A stretch of DNA of 46,400 bases. Source: Mycolicibacterium malmesburyense (GTDB lineage: Bacteria > Actinomycetota > Actinomycetes > Mycobacteriales > Mycobacteriaceae). The notes beneath the pieces were generated by a model, which had not been told where the DNA came from, ran no database searches, and saw nothing but the letters and a program-made list of their open reading frames with translations. Positions 7,882 through 16,357 of this stretch are shown one piece after another; the first letter of the stretch is position 1; each line of letters opens with the position of its first letter. A program made the position numbers and the translations under genes. The stretch lies in assembly GCF_001050015.1 (NCBI RefSeq), contig NZ_CVTB01000264.1, forward strand, positions 1-46,400, written 5' to 3'.

Positions 7882-9386
7882 CCGAAGCGTCACCGCGTCG
7901 CCGGCTCCGGTGGCGGAACCCCGTGACGGGCATCGTGTTTCCGCATCTTTCGGCCGACTCACAACGGACCTTCGGGTATGCGCTGACGACGCTGGCGGCG
8001 CTGCTGGTCTGCTTTTCTGCATTGCGGTGGCAGGCACCGCTGATCGCGATCGCCGCGGTGGGCGTGACGCTGGTGTTCGCGGTCTATCTCGGTCAGGCGG
8101 GCGTCCAGCCGGCGCGGCAATTGGTGCCGGCGGCTGCGCTGGCCGCGGTGCTGGGCACCGGGTGGGCGATCACCACCGGCGATATCGTCGCTCAGTCCCA
8201 CGACGTCGCGCTCAGCGGCGGCGAGTTCGATCACCTGAAGTTTCTGTGGGGCACCGCGATACCCGTCGGCGGCGCGCTCCTCATGCTGGTTCCGCCGACG
8301 CTGCCGTGCTTGCGGCGTCCGGCGGCCGACGCGCCAAACGGCTATGCGATCGGCGCGTTGAGCGCTGTCGTGTTCATGTCTGCGTCGACCCTCGTCCGGC
8401 TGGTCCCGCAGTTCGCGACAGGCGTCAGGGCCGAAGACCTGTGGGCAGGCGCACTTCTGGTGCAGTCCGGTATCCAGGGCCTGACGCTGCCGTTGACGGC
8501 GCTCGCGCTCGGCGGGCTGTACGGCATCGCGCTGCAGGTTGGTCGAGACGGGATGATTCTCGCGAGTGTGCTTGTGGTGGTGATGCTTTACGCGATCATC
8601 GGTGTCACCGAGTATGCCCCCGTGCCCCACCTGGTGCACCTCGCGGTGCATGCCGCAGTCGCAACGGTCGCACTGGCTGCTCTGCGCGCCGGGCAGCGCG
8701 CCGCCGGCGAAGTGTCAGAGGAACGGGACGGCCGTGACGGACGCGCGCGGGTGCTGGCCACCATCGGTGTCGGCGCAGTCGTCGCGATGGTCGCGGGCGT
8801 GGTGGCGGCGGTGCTGACGACACCCGACGTGCCGAAGATCGTTTGCCCGCCCGACTGCGGACGGCCACCCATCGGCGAACCCATCGAATCGAACCCGCGC
8901 TTCTACGCCGCCGACGGGTCGTTCTCCGTCCAGTATCCGGGGCCGGGCAGCGCCTACGAGGCCACGCTCAACCCCGACGGTGTCGAGTTGGAGTTCACCG
9001 GCGGGGACACGGGCACGCTCGAATTGTTCGGGCTGCCCGCCGGGGGCCGGACGCCCAAGCAGGTCGCCGAGGACCTGATCGACGAGTATTACCCCGACGC
9101 CACAACGGAATACGAGATCCCCAACGCGATGGTCGGATACGAGCCCGGCTACGGCGTCGTCGCCGATGACTATCCGCAGGACGCCAGCGGCAGCTTCGTC
9201 CGGCTCCGGCTGATCGTGATGGTCGCCGTGAAGAACGACTACGCGCTGGTGGCCTCGGCGATCGGCCCGTACCGCGAGTTCAGCCCGGACTTCGGCACCG
9301 GCCATCCCTCGGGCGCGAACCTGCAGCTGGCGATCGATATGGGCAAGTACGTCAACAGCTTCCGCTGGACCGGTGTCACCGACTGA
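7878..9386 (+). CDS. Multi-pass membrane protein with C-terminal extracytoplasmic domain
   Basis: The 502-residue product has about eight hydrophobic segments over residues 30-285 (for example LTTLAALLVCFSALRW and MILASVLVVVMLYAIIGVTE). A further membrane segment near 293-313 leads to an exposed domain of about 180 residues (FYAADGSFSVQYPGPGSAYEA to the end). I recognise no family with confidence; the C-terminal part resembles lipoprotein-like beta domains in actinobacterial envelope proteins. The start is a TTG at 7878 overlapping the peptidase stop codon (TTGA), so the two genes are probably translated together and may act together at the envelope. A downstream GTG at 7922 is a possible alternative start. 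Confidence 0.65.
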   Translation: MTEASPRRRLRWRNPVTGIVFPHLSADSQRTFGYALTTLAALLVCFSALRWQAPLIAIAAVGVTLVFAVYLGQAGVQPARQLVPAAALAAVLGTGWAITTGDIVAQSHDVALSGGEFDHLKFLWGTAIPVGGALLMLVPPTLPCLRRPAADAPNGYAIGALSAVVFMSASTLVRLVPQFATGVRAEDLWAGALLVQSGIQGLTLPLTALALGGLYGIALQVGRDGMILASVLVVVMLYAIIGVTEYAPVPHLVHLAVHAAVATVALAALRAGQRAAGEVSEERDGRDGRARVLATIGVGAVVAMVAGVVAAVLTTPDVPKIVCPPDCGRPPIGEPIESNPRFYAADGSFSVQYPGPGSAYEATLNPDGVELEFTGGDTGTLELFGLPAGGRTPKQVAEDLIDEYYPDATTEYEIPNAMVGYEPGYGVVADDYPQDASGSFVRLRLIVMVAVKNDYALVASAIGPYREFSPDFGTGHPSGANLQLAIDMGKYVNSFRWTGVTD

Positions 9387-9389
9387 CGG

Positions 9390-10334
9390 TCACAGCTCGG
9401 CGAAGCAGGGATCCTGCTGACCCTTCGGGATGTCGGCGTTGCGGGTCGAGAACCGGCTCACCACACCGTCATCGGTGACCTCCACCGAATCGGCTTTGAT
9501 GTTCATCGGGTAGTTCTTCGTCAGCTCGGAGGTGAACGCGTCCAACGCCGGCTGCACGGCTTCGCGCGGCAGCGTGAAACCCAGGCCGGTCAGCTCGATC
9601 ACCTGCAGCGAGATTCCGCCGTCGGCGACCATCGGCCGCGCCCTGATCGAGCCGAGCGCGCCTTCCAACTCGATCGTGTCGTCGGACGGGTTGGTCGTGA
9701 CCCCGCTGACGAACGCGCCGATGAGCGGGATCGAATCGGAGATGGTCTGCCGGATGCCGTCCGACGACCAGTTGATGTCCGCGACAAGTGAGCCGACTGT
9801 GCCGCCCGAGGTGGCCGTGTCCTCGAGGCGGACGTCCTCGATGGTCAACTCGACCTTCATACCCTTGGCGTCGCGGATCTGGTTGCCTGCGGTCTCGATG
9901 TGGATGTTCGTGTAGTGGCCGGACATGTGCTGGATCAGGAACGGCGGCATGACGCCGAACGATGCGCTCGCCTCGTCTTCGACGACGCACGACGTGGCAC
10001 CCGCGACGACGTCGTTCGCGCGGTTGCGTGCGTACAGCTCACCGGCCAGGAGGCCGGCCAGCACCAGGGCCACCACGATGACGATCACCAGCACGATCGA
10101 CAGCGGATCGCGGAGGAGGCCCTTGAGTTTCGATTCCGAACGCGGCGGTTCGTTCGGCCCCTGGGGCCCGCCGGGCCCGGTCGGGCCGCCGGGACCCGGC
10201 GGCGGGGTCTGCCCAGGTGGCGGACCCTGCGGAGGGAGTGCCTGCTCGGGCGGGGGGACTTGGCCCTGCTGAGGCGGGGGGACCTGGCCCCGTTGCGGAG
10301 ACGGCTGGTTCGGGCGGGCCCACGGGTCGGTCAC
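9390..10334 (-). CDS. DUF2993 (LmeA-like) membrane-anchored protein, Rv0479c-like
   Basis: This 314-residue protein begins with a proline/glutamine-rich cytoplasmic tail of about 65 residues (repeats such as GQVPPP). A transmembrane helix follows at about 77-98 (SIVLVIVIVVALVLAGLLAG), then a DUF2993-type extracytoplasmic domain. This family includes the mycobacterial envelope protein LmeA, which acts in lipomannan elongation, but that role is not shown for this paralogue. The GTG start at 10334 overlaps the stop of the nitrilase-family gene (GTGA). The gene ends three bases from the convergent membrane-protein gene at 9386. Position corresponds to Rv0479c. Confidence 0.8.
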   Translation of the reverse strand: MTDPWARPNQPSPQRGQVPPPQQGQVPPPEQALPPQGPPPGQTPPPGPGGPTGPGGPQGPNEPPRSESKLKGLLRDPLSIVLVIVIVVALVLAGLLAGELYARNRANDVVAGATSCVVEDEASASFGVMPPFLIQHMSGHYTNIHIETAGNQIRDAKGMKVELTIEDVRLEDTATSGGTVGSLVADINWSSDGIRQTISDSIPLIGAFVSGVTTNPSDDTIELEGALGSIRARPMVADGGISLQVIELTGLGFTLPREAVQPALDAFTSELTKNYPMNIKADSVEVTDDGVVSRFSTRNADIPKGQQDPCFAEL

Positions 10335-11146
10335 GACCGCGATTCTGCCTTACCGCGACGAGCAAAGTCCGCGCGGTTGCGCAACACCGCGATCGCCTCG
10401 CGTACCTTGCGCCCGCCGTCCAGGTCGAGATCGGCCACCAGCAACTGGGGTTCATCGCCCGCGCCGGCCAGCACGTCACCGGTGGGGGATGCCACGAGGC
10501 TGCCTCCCACACCCGTCGGGCCGAGCGCCGCGATCTCCGGATCGGGCGCCCCCTGGTCGACGGCGGCGACGAAGCCGGTGGTGTCGATTGCGCGGGCCCG
10601 CGCCAGCAACGTCCACTGGTCGAGTTTTCCGGGGCCGCTGCCCCACGAGGCGTGCACGGTGATCAACTCGGCGCCGCGGTCGGCCAACTCGACGTACAGC
10701 TCGGGGAAGCGGACGTCGTAGCACAGCGTCAGCCCGACGCTCACGCCGTCGACGTCGATCAGCACGGGTTCGTGGCCCGGCGCCACGGTCTTGGACTCCT
10801 GGAACCCGAAGGCGTCGTAGAGATGGATCTTCTCGTAGTGCGCGTCGACGCCGCGGCCGGCCGCGATCAGCGTGTTGAGGACGCGTCCGTCGCCGGAGGG
10901 CACGAACATGCCGGCGACGACGACGATGCCCGCCCGTTCGGCGATCGCCCGCACCCCCGACGCCCACGGCCCGTCGAGCGGTTCGGCGATCGGGGCGAGC
11001 GGCACCCCGAACCGGCACATCGTCGCCTCGGGGAACAGCACCATCCGCGCCCCGCCGTCGGCGGCGCGACGGGCGTAGTCCTCGACCACCGCGAGATTCG
11101 CCGACGGGTCGGTCCCGCTGAGGATCTGCGCAAGTGCAATCCGCAT
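10331..11146 (-). CDS. Carbon-nitrogen hydrolase, nitrilase superfamily (Rv0480c-like)
   Basis: The 271-residue protein has the full nitrilase catalytic triad: Glu40 in LFPEATM, Lys106 in HYEKIHLYD and Cys142 in LCYDVRFPEL. FPELYVELADRGAELI is typical of the Nit2/omega-amidase branch, which hydrolyses alpha-keto amides or repairs deaminated glutathione-like compounds; the exact substrate is uncertain. I start at the ATG at 11146 (MRIALAQ), because catalytic-fold sequence begins there and the longer frame to 11212 runs through a hairpin. It is followed by the DUF2993 gene with a four-base overlap, the same pair as Rv0480c-Rv0479c. Confidence 0.9.
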   Translation of the reverse strand: MRIALAQILSGTDPSANLAVVEDYARRAADGGARMVLFPEATMCRFGVPLAPIAEPLDGPWASGVRAIAERAGIVVVAGMFVPSGDGRVLNTLIAAGRGVDAHYEKIHLYDAFGFQESKTVAPGHEPVLIDVDGVSVGLTLCYDVRFPELYVELADRGAELITVHASWGSGPGKLDQWTLLARARAIDTTGFVAAVDQGAPDPEIAALGPTGVGGSLVASPTGDVLAGAGDEPQLLVADLDLDGGRKVREAIAVLRNRADFARRGKAESRS

Positions 11147-11185
11147 ACGGCCCAGCCTACGGCGCGGTGCTGAGATGACGGTTCC

Positions 11186-11211
11186 TGACGGAAATCGGGT
11201 GGCTTCCGTCA
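11186..11211. terminator. Stem-loop between methyltransferase and nitrilase genes
   Basis: TGACGGAA (11186-11193) and TTCCGTCA (11204-11211) form a perfect 8-bp stem with a 10-base loop, 44 bases after the methyltransferase stop. There is no T-run, so it would be an inefficient or factor-assisted terminator. Confidence 0.4.
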
Positions 11212-11254
11212 AGAGCGCGGTCTCTGCGGGACCCGCCGGCTACGGCTCCCACGA

Positions 11255-12037
11255 TCAGGCCGGTGCGACGGCCGACCACGGCACGGTCAGCACCCCGTCG
11301 CGCATCCGGCGACGCGCGGGTGTGACGGGGAATCCGCTGTCGCGCAGCAATTCCAGCATCGCGCGCCATCGAATTCGCGGGCCGAACACGCCGTGGCCCG
11401 CGACGCTGGCCCACGCTCGGTCGGCCGCCGTGAGAAGCGCGTGGACGGGTTGGCCGTCGACATTGTGGTGGATCAGCGCCTTGGGTAACCGCTCGGCCAG
11501 ATCGGACGGCCGCTCGATCGCGAACGGGTCGCACGCCAGGGTCAGGCTCACCGGGCCGTCGGCGTCGAGCAGGATCCAGCAGCATCGCCTGCCGACCTCG
11601 TCGCACGTGCCGTCGACGATGAGACCCCCCGGTGCGAGTCGGCGCTGCATCGTCGACCACGCCTCGTGGACCGCTTCGACCGGGTACTGGCGCAGCACGT
11701 TGAACGCCCGCACCAGGACGGGCCGCATGCCGGCGAGCTCGAAACCGCCGAGGCCGAACCGGATCGCGTCGCTGCCTGCCGCCTGCGCCGCTTGCACCCG
11801 GGCCGGGTCGATCTCGAGCCCGACGACGCGAATGTCGTTGCGCACCACCCGCAGCCGGGCGGCGAGCTCGAGCGTGGTCACCGGCAGCGCGCCGTATCCG
11901 AGATCGACGACCAACGGGTCCTGCGCGGCCGCCAGCGTTGCGCGGACCCGCGGTTGGTGGACAAGCCAGCGGTCACTGCGGCGCAACCGGTTGTGGCCCG
12001 TGGTGCCCCGGGTCAGCTGACCGATGGGCCCGCTCAT
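11255..12037 (-). CDS. Predicted class I SAM-dependent methyltransferase
   Basis: The 260-residue protein shows a Rossmann-type SAM-binding signature: VVDLGYGALPVTTLELAARL at about residues 43-62 (motif I), then VVGLEIDPARV with the acidic residue that usually binds the ribose. The rest (DAIRFGLGGFEL, RRLAPGGLIVDGTCDEVG) keeps the motif IV/V pattern. Substrate is unknown. On the minus strand TACACT (12050-12045) ends seven bases before the ATG, so the message is probably leaderless. It has no counterpart between Rv0480c and Rv0481c in M. tuberculosis and marks the left edge of the accessory region. Confidence 0.7.
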   Translation of the reverse strand: MSGPIGQLTRGTTGHNRLRRSDRWLVHQPRVRATLAAAQDPLVVDLGYGALPVTTLELAARLRVVRNDIRVVGLEIDPARVQAAQAAGSDAIRFGLGGFELAGMRPVLVRAFNVLRQYPVEAVHEAWSTMQRRLAPGGLIVDGTCDEVGRRCCWILLDADGPVSLTLACDPFAIERPSDLAERLPKALIHHNVDGQPVHALLTAADRAWASVAGHGVFGPRIRWRAMLELLRDSGFPVTPARRRMRDGVLTVPWSAVAPA

Positions 12038-12044
12038 GGCCCGA

Positions 12045-12050
12045 GTGTAG
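12045..12050 (-). promoter_or_regulatory. Candidate -10 of the methyltransferase gene
   Basis: TACACT on the minus strand lies seven bases upstream of the ATG at 12037, fitting a leaderless or nearly leaderless transcript. No -35 is obvious. Confidence 0.4.
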
Positions 12051-12122
12051 GGCTCGACGGCGTGTCACCTCGGACCCACGCCGCACGCGACCGGGCAGAA
12101 CGGCACACTAGAGCCTTGTAAA

Positions 12123-12141
12123 AGTAGAATCGGACTCTCGT
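12123..12141 (+). promoter_or_regulatory. Predicted operator of the ligase operon (copy 1)
   Basis: AGTAGAAT, three variable bases, then ACTCTCGT. The same 19-bp motif, with only the three central bases changed, lies upstream of the aldehyde dehydrogenase operon at 25099-25117. The halves are roughly inverted (AnnAGAnT against AnTCTnnT), as in TetR-family operators. It overlaps the -35 region of the promoter below, which points to repression. Confidence 0.65.
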
Positions 12142-12157
12142 CGGACAATAGCGTTGT

Positions 12158-12163
12158 TATGAT
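12158..12163 (+). promoter_or_regulatory. Predicted -10 of the ligase operon
   Basis: TATGAT lies 17 bases downstream of the operator copy at 12123-12141, so transcription would start near 12170 and leave a leader of about 160 bases before the GTG at 12330. The region 12038-12329 otherwise contains only these signals. The frame open from 12159 looks like non-coding extension. Confidence 0.45.
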
Positions 12164-12329
12164 CACACCCGTCCACTGGCCACCATCGGCAGCAATGACG
12201 CTGCCCTGCCACGGGGGTGTCGACATTGGATCACGGTCCGCCGGGTCCGCGGATTCCGCGACCGATCGCGGCCGGGCCGTGGCATGCTCCTGCGATATCA
12301 CCAGCCCCCACCGGGAAACGAGCTCTGCC

Positions 12330-13880
12330 GTGACGAGCGTATTCAGCGAAGCGACCCGGGCGATACCCGCCGAGCTTCGCAAGCGATACGAAGCCGAGGG
12401 CTGGTGGACGTCCGACACGCTCGGTGCCTCGCTGGCCGAAGCGCTGGAAGCGCACCCGGAGTTGCCATTTCGGGTCTACTCGTCTGCGCGCCCGTACGTC
12501 GGGACGTTCGCAGAGGTCGAGACGGTGGCCCGGCGACTGGCGGCCGGCCTACGCGCCCGCGGAGTCGAGCCGGGGGACGTCGTGGCGTTGCAACTGCCGA
12601 ACTGGATGGAGGCCGCCGCGACCTTCTGGGCGGCCACCGTGCTCGGCGCGGTCGTCGTGCCGATCGTGCACTTCTACGGGCGCAAGGAACTCGCCCACAT
12701 CCTGACCACCGCCCGTCCGAAGGTGTTCATCACCGCGACGGAGTTCGGCCGGATGACCTATGAGCCCGACCTGTCCGCCGAGGTTCCGATCGTCGGCGTG
12801 GTCGGCCGTGACTTCGACGATCTGCTGGCGCCGACCCCCCTGAGGGGCGTGGTCGACACCGATCCCTGTGGCCCGGCGCTCATCGCCTTCACCTCCGGGA
12901 CCACCCGCGACCCCAAGGGCGTTGTCCACAGCCATCAGTCGCTGGGCTTCGAAATCCGCCAACTGGCGGCCAACCACCCGCCGAATCCGGCGGGGTCGGT
13001 GATGGCGCTGCCGGTAGGGCATTTCATCGGAATGCTCGGCGGGTTGCTGTGTCCGGTGCTCGAGGGCGTGCCGGTGCACCTGTGCGACGCGTGGGATCCG
13101 GGCCTGGTACTGGACCTCATGAAGCGCGACGGTGTCGGGTTCGGCGGTGGCCCAACATATTTCATCACCAGCCTGCTCGACCACCCGGCGTTCACCGCCG
13201 AGCATCTCCAGTACATGCCCTACCTGGGCCTCGGCGGCTCGGCGGTGCCGGTTGCCGTGACCCGGCGACTCACCGATCTCGGACTGGTCGTGACGCGGTC
13301 CTACGGCAGCACGGAACACCCGTCGATCACCGGGTCCCGGCCCGACGCGCCCGTGGAGAAGCGGTTGCACACCGACGGCGAAGCGCGTCCCGGCGTCGAG
13401 ATCCGCATCGCATCCGACGGCGAGATCCTCTCGCGCGGACCGGATCTGTGCCTCGGCTACCTCGATCCGCGGCTGTCGGACGCCGCCTTCGACGCCGGCG
13501 GGTGGTATCACACCGGCGATGTCGGGGTTCTCGACGACGACGGGTATCTCACCATCACCGACCGCAAGGCCGACGTCATCATCCGCGGCGGCGAGAACAT
13601 CAGCGCGATCGAGGTCGAAGAGGCCCTGCTTGCCATGCCCGGCGTCGCGGAGGCCGTCGTGGTGGCCGCGCCCGATCCCGCGTTCGGTGAACGGGTCGCC
13701 GCGGTGCTCAGGCTGAGGCCCGGCCATTCCATGCCGACCCGCGATGGCGTGCGCGCGCACTTCGCCGCCGCCGGGATGGCACGACAGAAATGGCCCGAGG
13801 AGTTACACCAGGTCGACGACTTCCCGCGTACGGCGAGCGGCAAGGTGCAGAAGTACCTGGTACGCAACAAGGTTCGATGA
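12330..13880 (+). CDS. Acyl-CoA synthetase (AMP-forming), FadD type
   Basis: The 516-residue ATP-dependent CoA ligase is expected to activate a carboxylic acid as acyl-AMP and then acyl-CoA. Motifs are in order: phosphate loop FTSGTTRDPKGV, YGSTEHP, GWYHTGDVG, TDRKADVIIRGGENI hinge and PRTASGKVQK with the catalytic lysine. The N-terminal RKRYEAEGWW resembles cyclohexanecarboxylate- and aryl/alicyclic-acid CoA ligases more than long-chain FadD proteins. I start at the GTG at 12330, 13 bases after a GGGAAA stretch; the frame is open to 12159 but that part is not family-like. It is the first gene of a five-gene plus-strand unit ending at 17532. It probably makes the CoA ester used by the following genes. 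Confidence 0.88.
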   Translation: MTSVFSEATRAIPAELRKRYEAEGWWTSDTLGASLAEALEAHPELPFRVYSSARPYVGTFAEVETVARRLAAGLRARGVEPGDVVALQLPNWMEAAATFWAATVLGAVVVPIVHFYGRKELAHILTTARPKVFITATEFGRMTYEPDLSAEVPIVGVVGRDFDDLLAPTPLRGVVDTDPCGPALIAFTSGTTRDPKGVVHSHQSLGFEIRQLAANHPPNPAGSVMALPVGHFIGMLGGLLCPVLEGVPVHLCDAWDPGLVLDLMKRDGVGFGGGPTYFITSLLDHPAFTAEHLQYMPYLGLGGSAVPVAVTRRLTDLGLVVTRSYGSTEHPSITGSRPDAPVEKRLHTDGEARPGVEIRIASDGEILSRGPDLCLGYLDPRLSDAAFDAGGWYHTGDVGVLDDDGYLTITDRKADVIIRGGENISAIEVEEALLAMPGVAEAVVVAAPDPAFGERVAAVLRLRPGHSMPTRDGVRAHFAAAGMARQKWPEELHQVDDFPRTASGKVQKYLVRNKVR

Positions 13881-13893
13881 ATCCACGAGTGGT

Positions 13894-13900
13894 GAGGAGG
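13894..13900 (+). promoter_or_regulatory. Ribosome-binding site of the first SDR
   Basis: GAGGAGG five bases before the ATG at 13906 fixes this start against the longer open frame from 13744, which would overlap the ligase gene by 137 bases. Confidence 0.7.
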
Positions 13901-13905
13901 CTCCG

Positions 13906-14742
13906 ATGACGGGACGCGTCGCGGGCAAGGCGGCACTGGTCACCGGGGCCGCCCGCGGCCAGGGCCGCAGTCACGCGGTCCGGTTGGCCGAAGAGGGTGC
14001 CGACATCATCGCGGTCGACATCTGCCGGCACATCGAGAACACGCCCGAACCGGGGTCCTCGCCCGAGGACCTGGCCGAAACCGCCGACATGATCAAGGCG
14101 CTGGACCGGCGGGTGGTCACCGCGGAGGTCGACGTCTGTGATTTCGACGCCCTCAAGTCCGTCGTCGACGGCGGCGTCGAGCAACTCGGCCGCCTCGACA
14201 TCGTGATCGCCAACGCGGGCATAGGGACCCCCGGGGCGATGCTCGACGAGATGGACGAGCCGCGCTGGCAGCAGACGATCGACGTGAATCTCTCCAGCGT
14301 ATGGAAGACGGTCAAAGCCGGTGTGCCGCACATCAAGGCGGGTGGGCGGGGCGGCTCGGTGATCCTGACCAGTTCGGTCGGCGGCCTCAAGGCCTATCCG
14401 CACGTCGGTCACTACGTCACCGCCAAACACGGCGTCGTCGGGCTGATGCGAACCTTCGCGGTCGAGTTGGGGCAGTTCAACATCCGGGTGAACTCGGTGC
14501 ATCCCACCCACGTCGGCACCGGCATGCTGCTCAACGAGTCGACGTTCCGGTCGTTTCGGCCCGATCTCGAGAACCCCGGCGCAGACGACATCAAGCCGAT
14601 CTGTCAGATGTTCCACATGCTGCCGATCCCGTGGGTGGAGGCGGTCGACATCAGCAACGCGGTGCTGTTCTTGGCCTCCGACGAGTCGCGGTACATCACG
14701 GGCGTGCCGCTGCCCATCGACGCGGGCAGTTGTCTGAAGTGA
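13906..14742 (+). CDS. SDR dehydrogenase, carveol-dehydrogenase / mycofactocin type
   Basis: This 278-residue short-chain dehydrogenase has the nucleotide motif TGAARGQGRSHAVRLAEEGA, a catalytic-region Ser in ILTSSVGG, and Tyr-Lys in HYVTAKHG. After the second strand (AVDICRHIENTPEP) comes an insert of about 25 residues before VVTAEVDVCD. The GRSHAVRLAEEGADIIAVDI signature plus this insert are hallmarks of the mycofactocin-coupled SDR group, whose NAD is held tightly and re-oxidised through mycofactocin. Members act on terpene or other secondary alcohols, such as carveol. Its stop codon overlaps the CoA transferase start (GTGA). Oxidation of a secondary alcohol in the cluster substrate is the likely role. 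Confidence 0.88.
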   Translation: MTGRVAGKAALVTGAARGQGRSHAVRLAEEGADIIAVDICRHIENTPEPGSSPEDLAETADMIKALDRRVVTAEVDVCDFDALKSVVDGGVEQLGRLDIVIANAGIGTPGAMLDEMDEPRWQQTIDVNLSSVWKTVKAGVPHIKAGGRGGSVILTSSVGGLKAYPHVGHYVTAKHGVVGLMRTFAVELGQFNIRVNSVHPTHVGTGMLLNESTFRSFRPDLENPGADDIKPICQMFHMLPIPWVEAVDISNAVLFLASDESRYITGVPLPIDAGSCLK

Positions 14743-15953
14743 CGGAGGCGGGAGCTTTCGACGGAATCCGTGTCGTCGAACTCGCACAGTGGGTGTTCGT
14801 TCCGGTCGCCGGTGCGCTGCTGGCCGACTGGGGCGCCGACGTCGTGCGGGTGGAACGGCTGGACGGCGATCCCTACCGCGGGCTGGCCACGCAAGGTATC
14901 GGAACGGACCACGGCGGTGTCAATCTGTCGATGGCGCTTGCCAATCGGGGCAAGCGCTCCATCGCGCTCGACCTGCGTCACCCTCGGGGCCTCGAAGTGC
15001 TCGACGATCTGCTGGCGTCGGCGGACGTGCTGTTGACCAGCCTGCGCCCCGGTGCGCTCGAACGGTTGGGCCTCGGTGCCGATGCCGTCCGCGCGCGCCA
15101 TCCCCACCTGGTGTACGCACGCGGCCACGGCTTCGGGGTCCGCGGCCCCGATGCCGACCAACCGGGCTACGACAGTTCGGCGTTCTGGGCGCGCGGCGGC
15201 GTCGGCCACATGCTCACCCCGGCCGAACGCGACTATCCGATCAGCCAACGCGGGGCGATGGGGGACCGCAACGGCGCGATGGCGCTCGCGTTCGGCATCG
15301 CGGCCGCGCTGCTGAAGCGAACCCGCACCGGGGCCGGATCCGTGGTCGACGTCTCGCTGCTGGCCACCGCCATGTGGATGCTGTCCTCGGATCTGCTGGC
15401 GGCGCTCAACGGCGGTGAGGCACAACCGGTCAGCGGCCGCGGACCGCAGGTGAACCCGTTGACGGGCACCTACCGGACCAAGGACGACCGGCACATCCAG
15501 CTGATGTTCCTGCAGGGTGACCGGTACTGGGGCGACTTCTGCCGCATCGTCGGCCGACCGGAACTGACCGACGACCCCCGGTTCGCCGACCTCGCCGCCC
15601 GGCGCACCAATGCCGCCGCGTGCATCGCCGAACTCGATGCGCTGTTCGCCGAACGGACACTTGAGGAGTGGAAGGCGGTGCTGGGGTCCCTGGACGCGCC
15701 GTGGTCGCCGATCCAGACCATCCACGAGGTGATCGACGACCCCCAGGTGTCGGCCAATGCCTACATCGGCGACGTGGTCATCGACGACGAGGTCGCGTAC
15801 CGCTTGCCCACTGTCCCAGTGCAAATCGACGAGCATCCGCCGAAGCTGCGCCGCGCGCCCGAACACGGTGAGCACACCGAGGCGGTGCTGGAGGAGTTGG
15901 GATACGACTGGGAGCGCATCGGTGCCCTGGCGGAGGCGGGCGTCATCCCGTGA
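14739..15953 (+). CDS. Family III CoA transferase / racemase (CaiB-BaiF)
   Basis: The 404-residue protein opens with GIRVVELAQWVFVPVAGALLADWGADVVRVE, the CaiB/BaiF N-terminal pattern. The catalytic aspartate is Asp176 in MGDRNGAMALAFG, followed by TGAGSVVDVSLL. This family either moves CoA between acids through an aspartyl-CoA thioester or, in the alpha-methylacyl-CoA racemase branch, epimerises 2-methyl branches; the sequence alone does not decide. The GTG at 14739 overlaps the previous stop (GTGA), and its own stop overlaps the DUF35 gene. In this operon it could recycle CoA or set side-chain stereochemistry before aldol cleavage. Confidence 0.88.
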   Translation: MTEAGAFDGIRVVELAQWVFVPVAGALLADWGADVVRVERLDGDPYRGLATQGIGTDHGGVNLSMALANRGKRSIALDLRHPRGLEVLDDLLASADVLLTSLRPGALERLGLGADAVRARHPHLVYARGHGFGVRGPDADQPGYDSSAFWARGGVGHMLTPAERDYPISQRGAMGDRNGAMALAFGIAAALLKRTRTGAGSVVDVSLLATAMWMLSSDLLAALNGGEAQPVSGRGPQVNPLTGTYRTKDDRHIQLMFLQGDRYWGDFCRIVGRPELTDDPRFADLAARRTNAAACIAELDALFAERTLEEWKAVLGSLDAPWSPIQTIHEVIDDPQVSANAYIGDVVIDDEVAYRLPTVPVQIDEHPPKLRRAPEHGEHTEAVLEELGYDWERIGALAEAGVIP

Positions 15954-16357
15954 CCCGTCCGGCGCCGGTTCCCGACGACATTTCCGCCCCGTTCTGGGCG
16001 GCGACGGCCCGGCATGTCCTCACGGTCGCGCGCTGTTCGCAGTGCCGAACGCTGACGCTGCCTCCGGACGCCATCTGCGCGGCATGCGGAAGCACCGACC
16101 CGCGGTACGTGTTCACACCGGTGAGCGGCCGCGGGGTGGTGAGATCGTGGATCGTTGTGCGCCAATCGTTCCTGCCGGGTTTCGCGGTGCCGTTCGTCCT
16201 GGTCGACGTCGAGCTGGAGGAACAGGACGACCTGCGGTTGATCGGCCGGCTGCTGGACGCCGACGCCGCCGAGCTGCACATCGGAGCGGCCGTGTCCGTC
16301 ACGTTCGAGGATGTGAACGACGAGATCGCCGTACCCGCATTCGAGTTGGCGCGATGA
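15950..16357 (+). CDS. DUF35 zinc-ribbon/OB-fold partner protein
   Basis: The 135-residue protein is of the DUF35 (OB-fold acyl-CoA-associated) family. An N-terminal zinc ribbon has two Cys pairs, CSQC and CAAC at about residues 29-48, followed by the OB domain (GVVRSWIVV, PFVLVDVELEE, LIGRLLD). Such proteins pair with thiolase-fold enzymes, most clearly with Ltp2 in the steroid side-chain retro-aldolase, where the DUF35 partner is needed for stability and activity. It overlaps the thiolase-fold gene by four bases (ATGA), supporting a physical pair. Confidence 0.85.
   Translation: MTRPAPVPDDISAPFWAATARHVLTVARCSQCRTLTLPPDAICAACGSTDPRYVFTPVSGRGVVRSWIVVRQSFLPGFAVPFVLVDVELEEQDDLRLIGRLLDADAAELHIGAAVSVTFEDVNDEIAVPAFELAR

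Noticed and set aside
12159..12329. N-terminal extension of the CoA ligase from the ATG at 12159
   Set aside because: That ATG lies inside the predicted -10, the added 57 residues are not ligase-like, and a GTG at 12330 begins at the family start.
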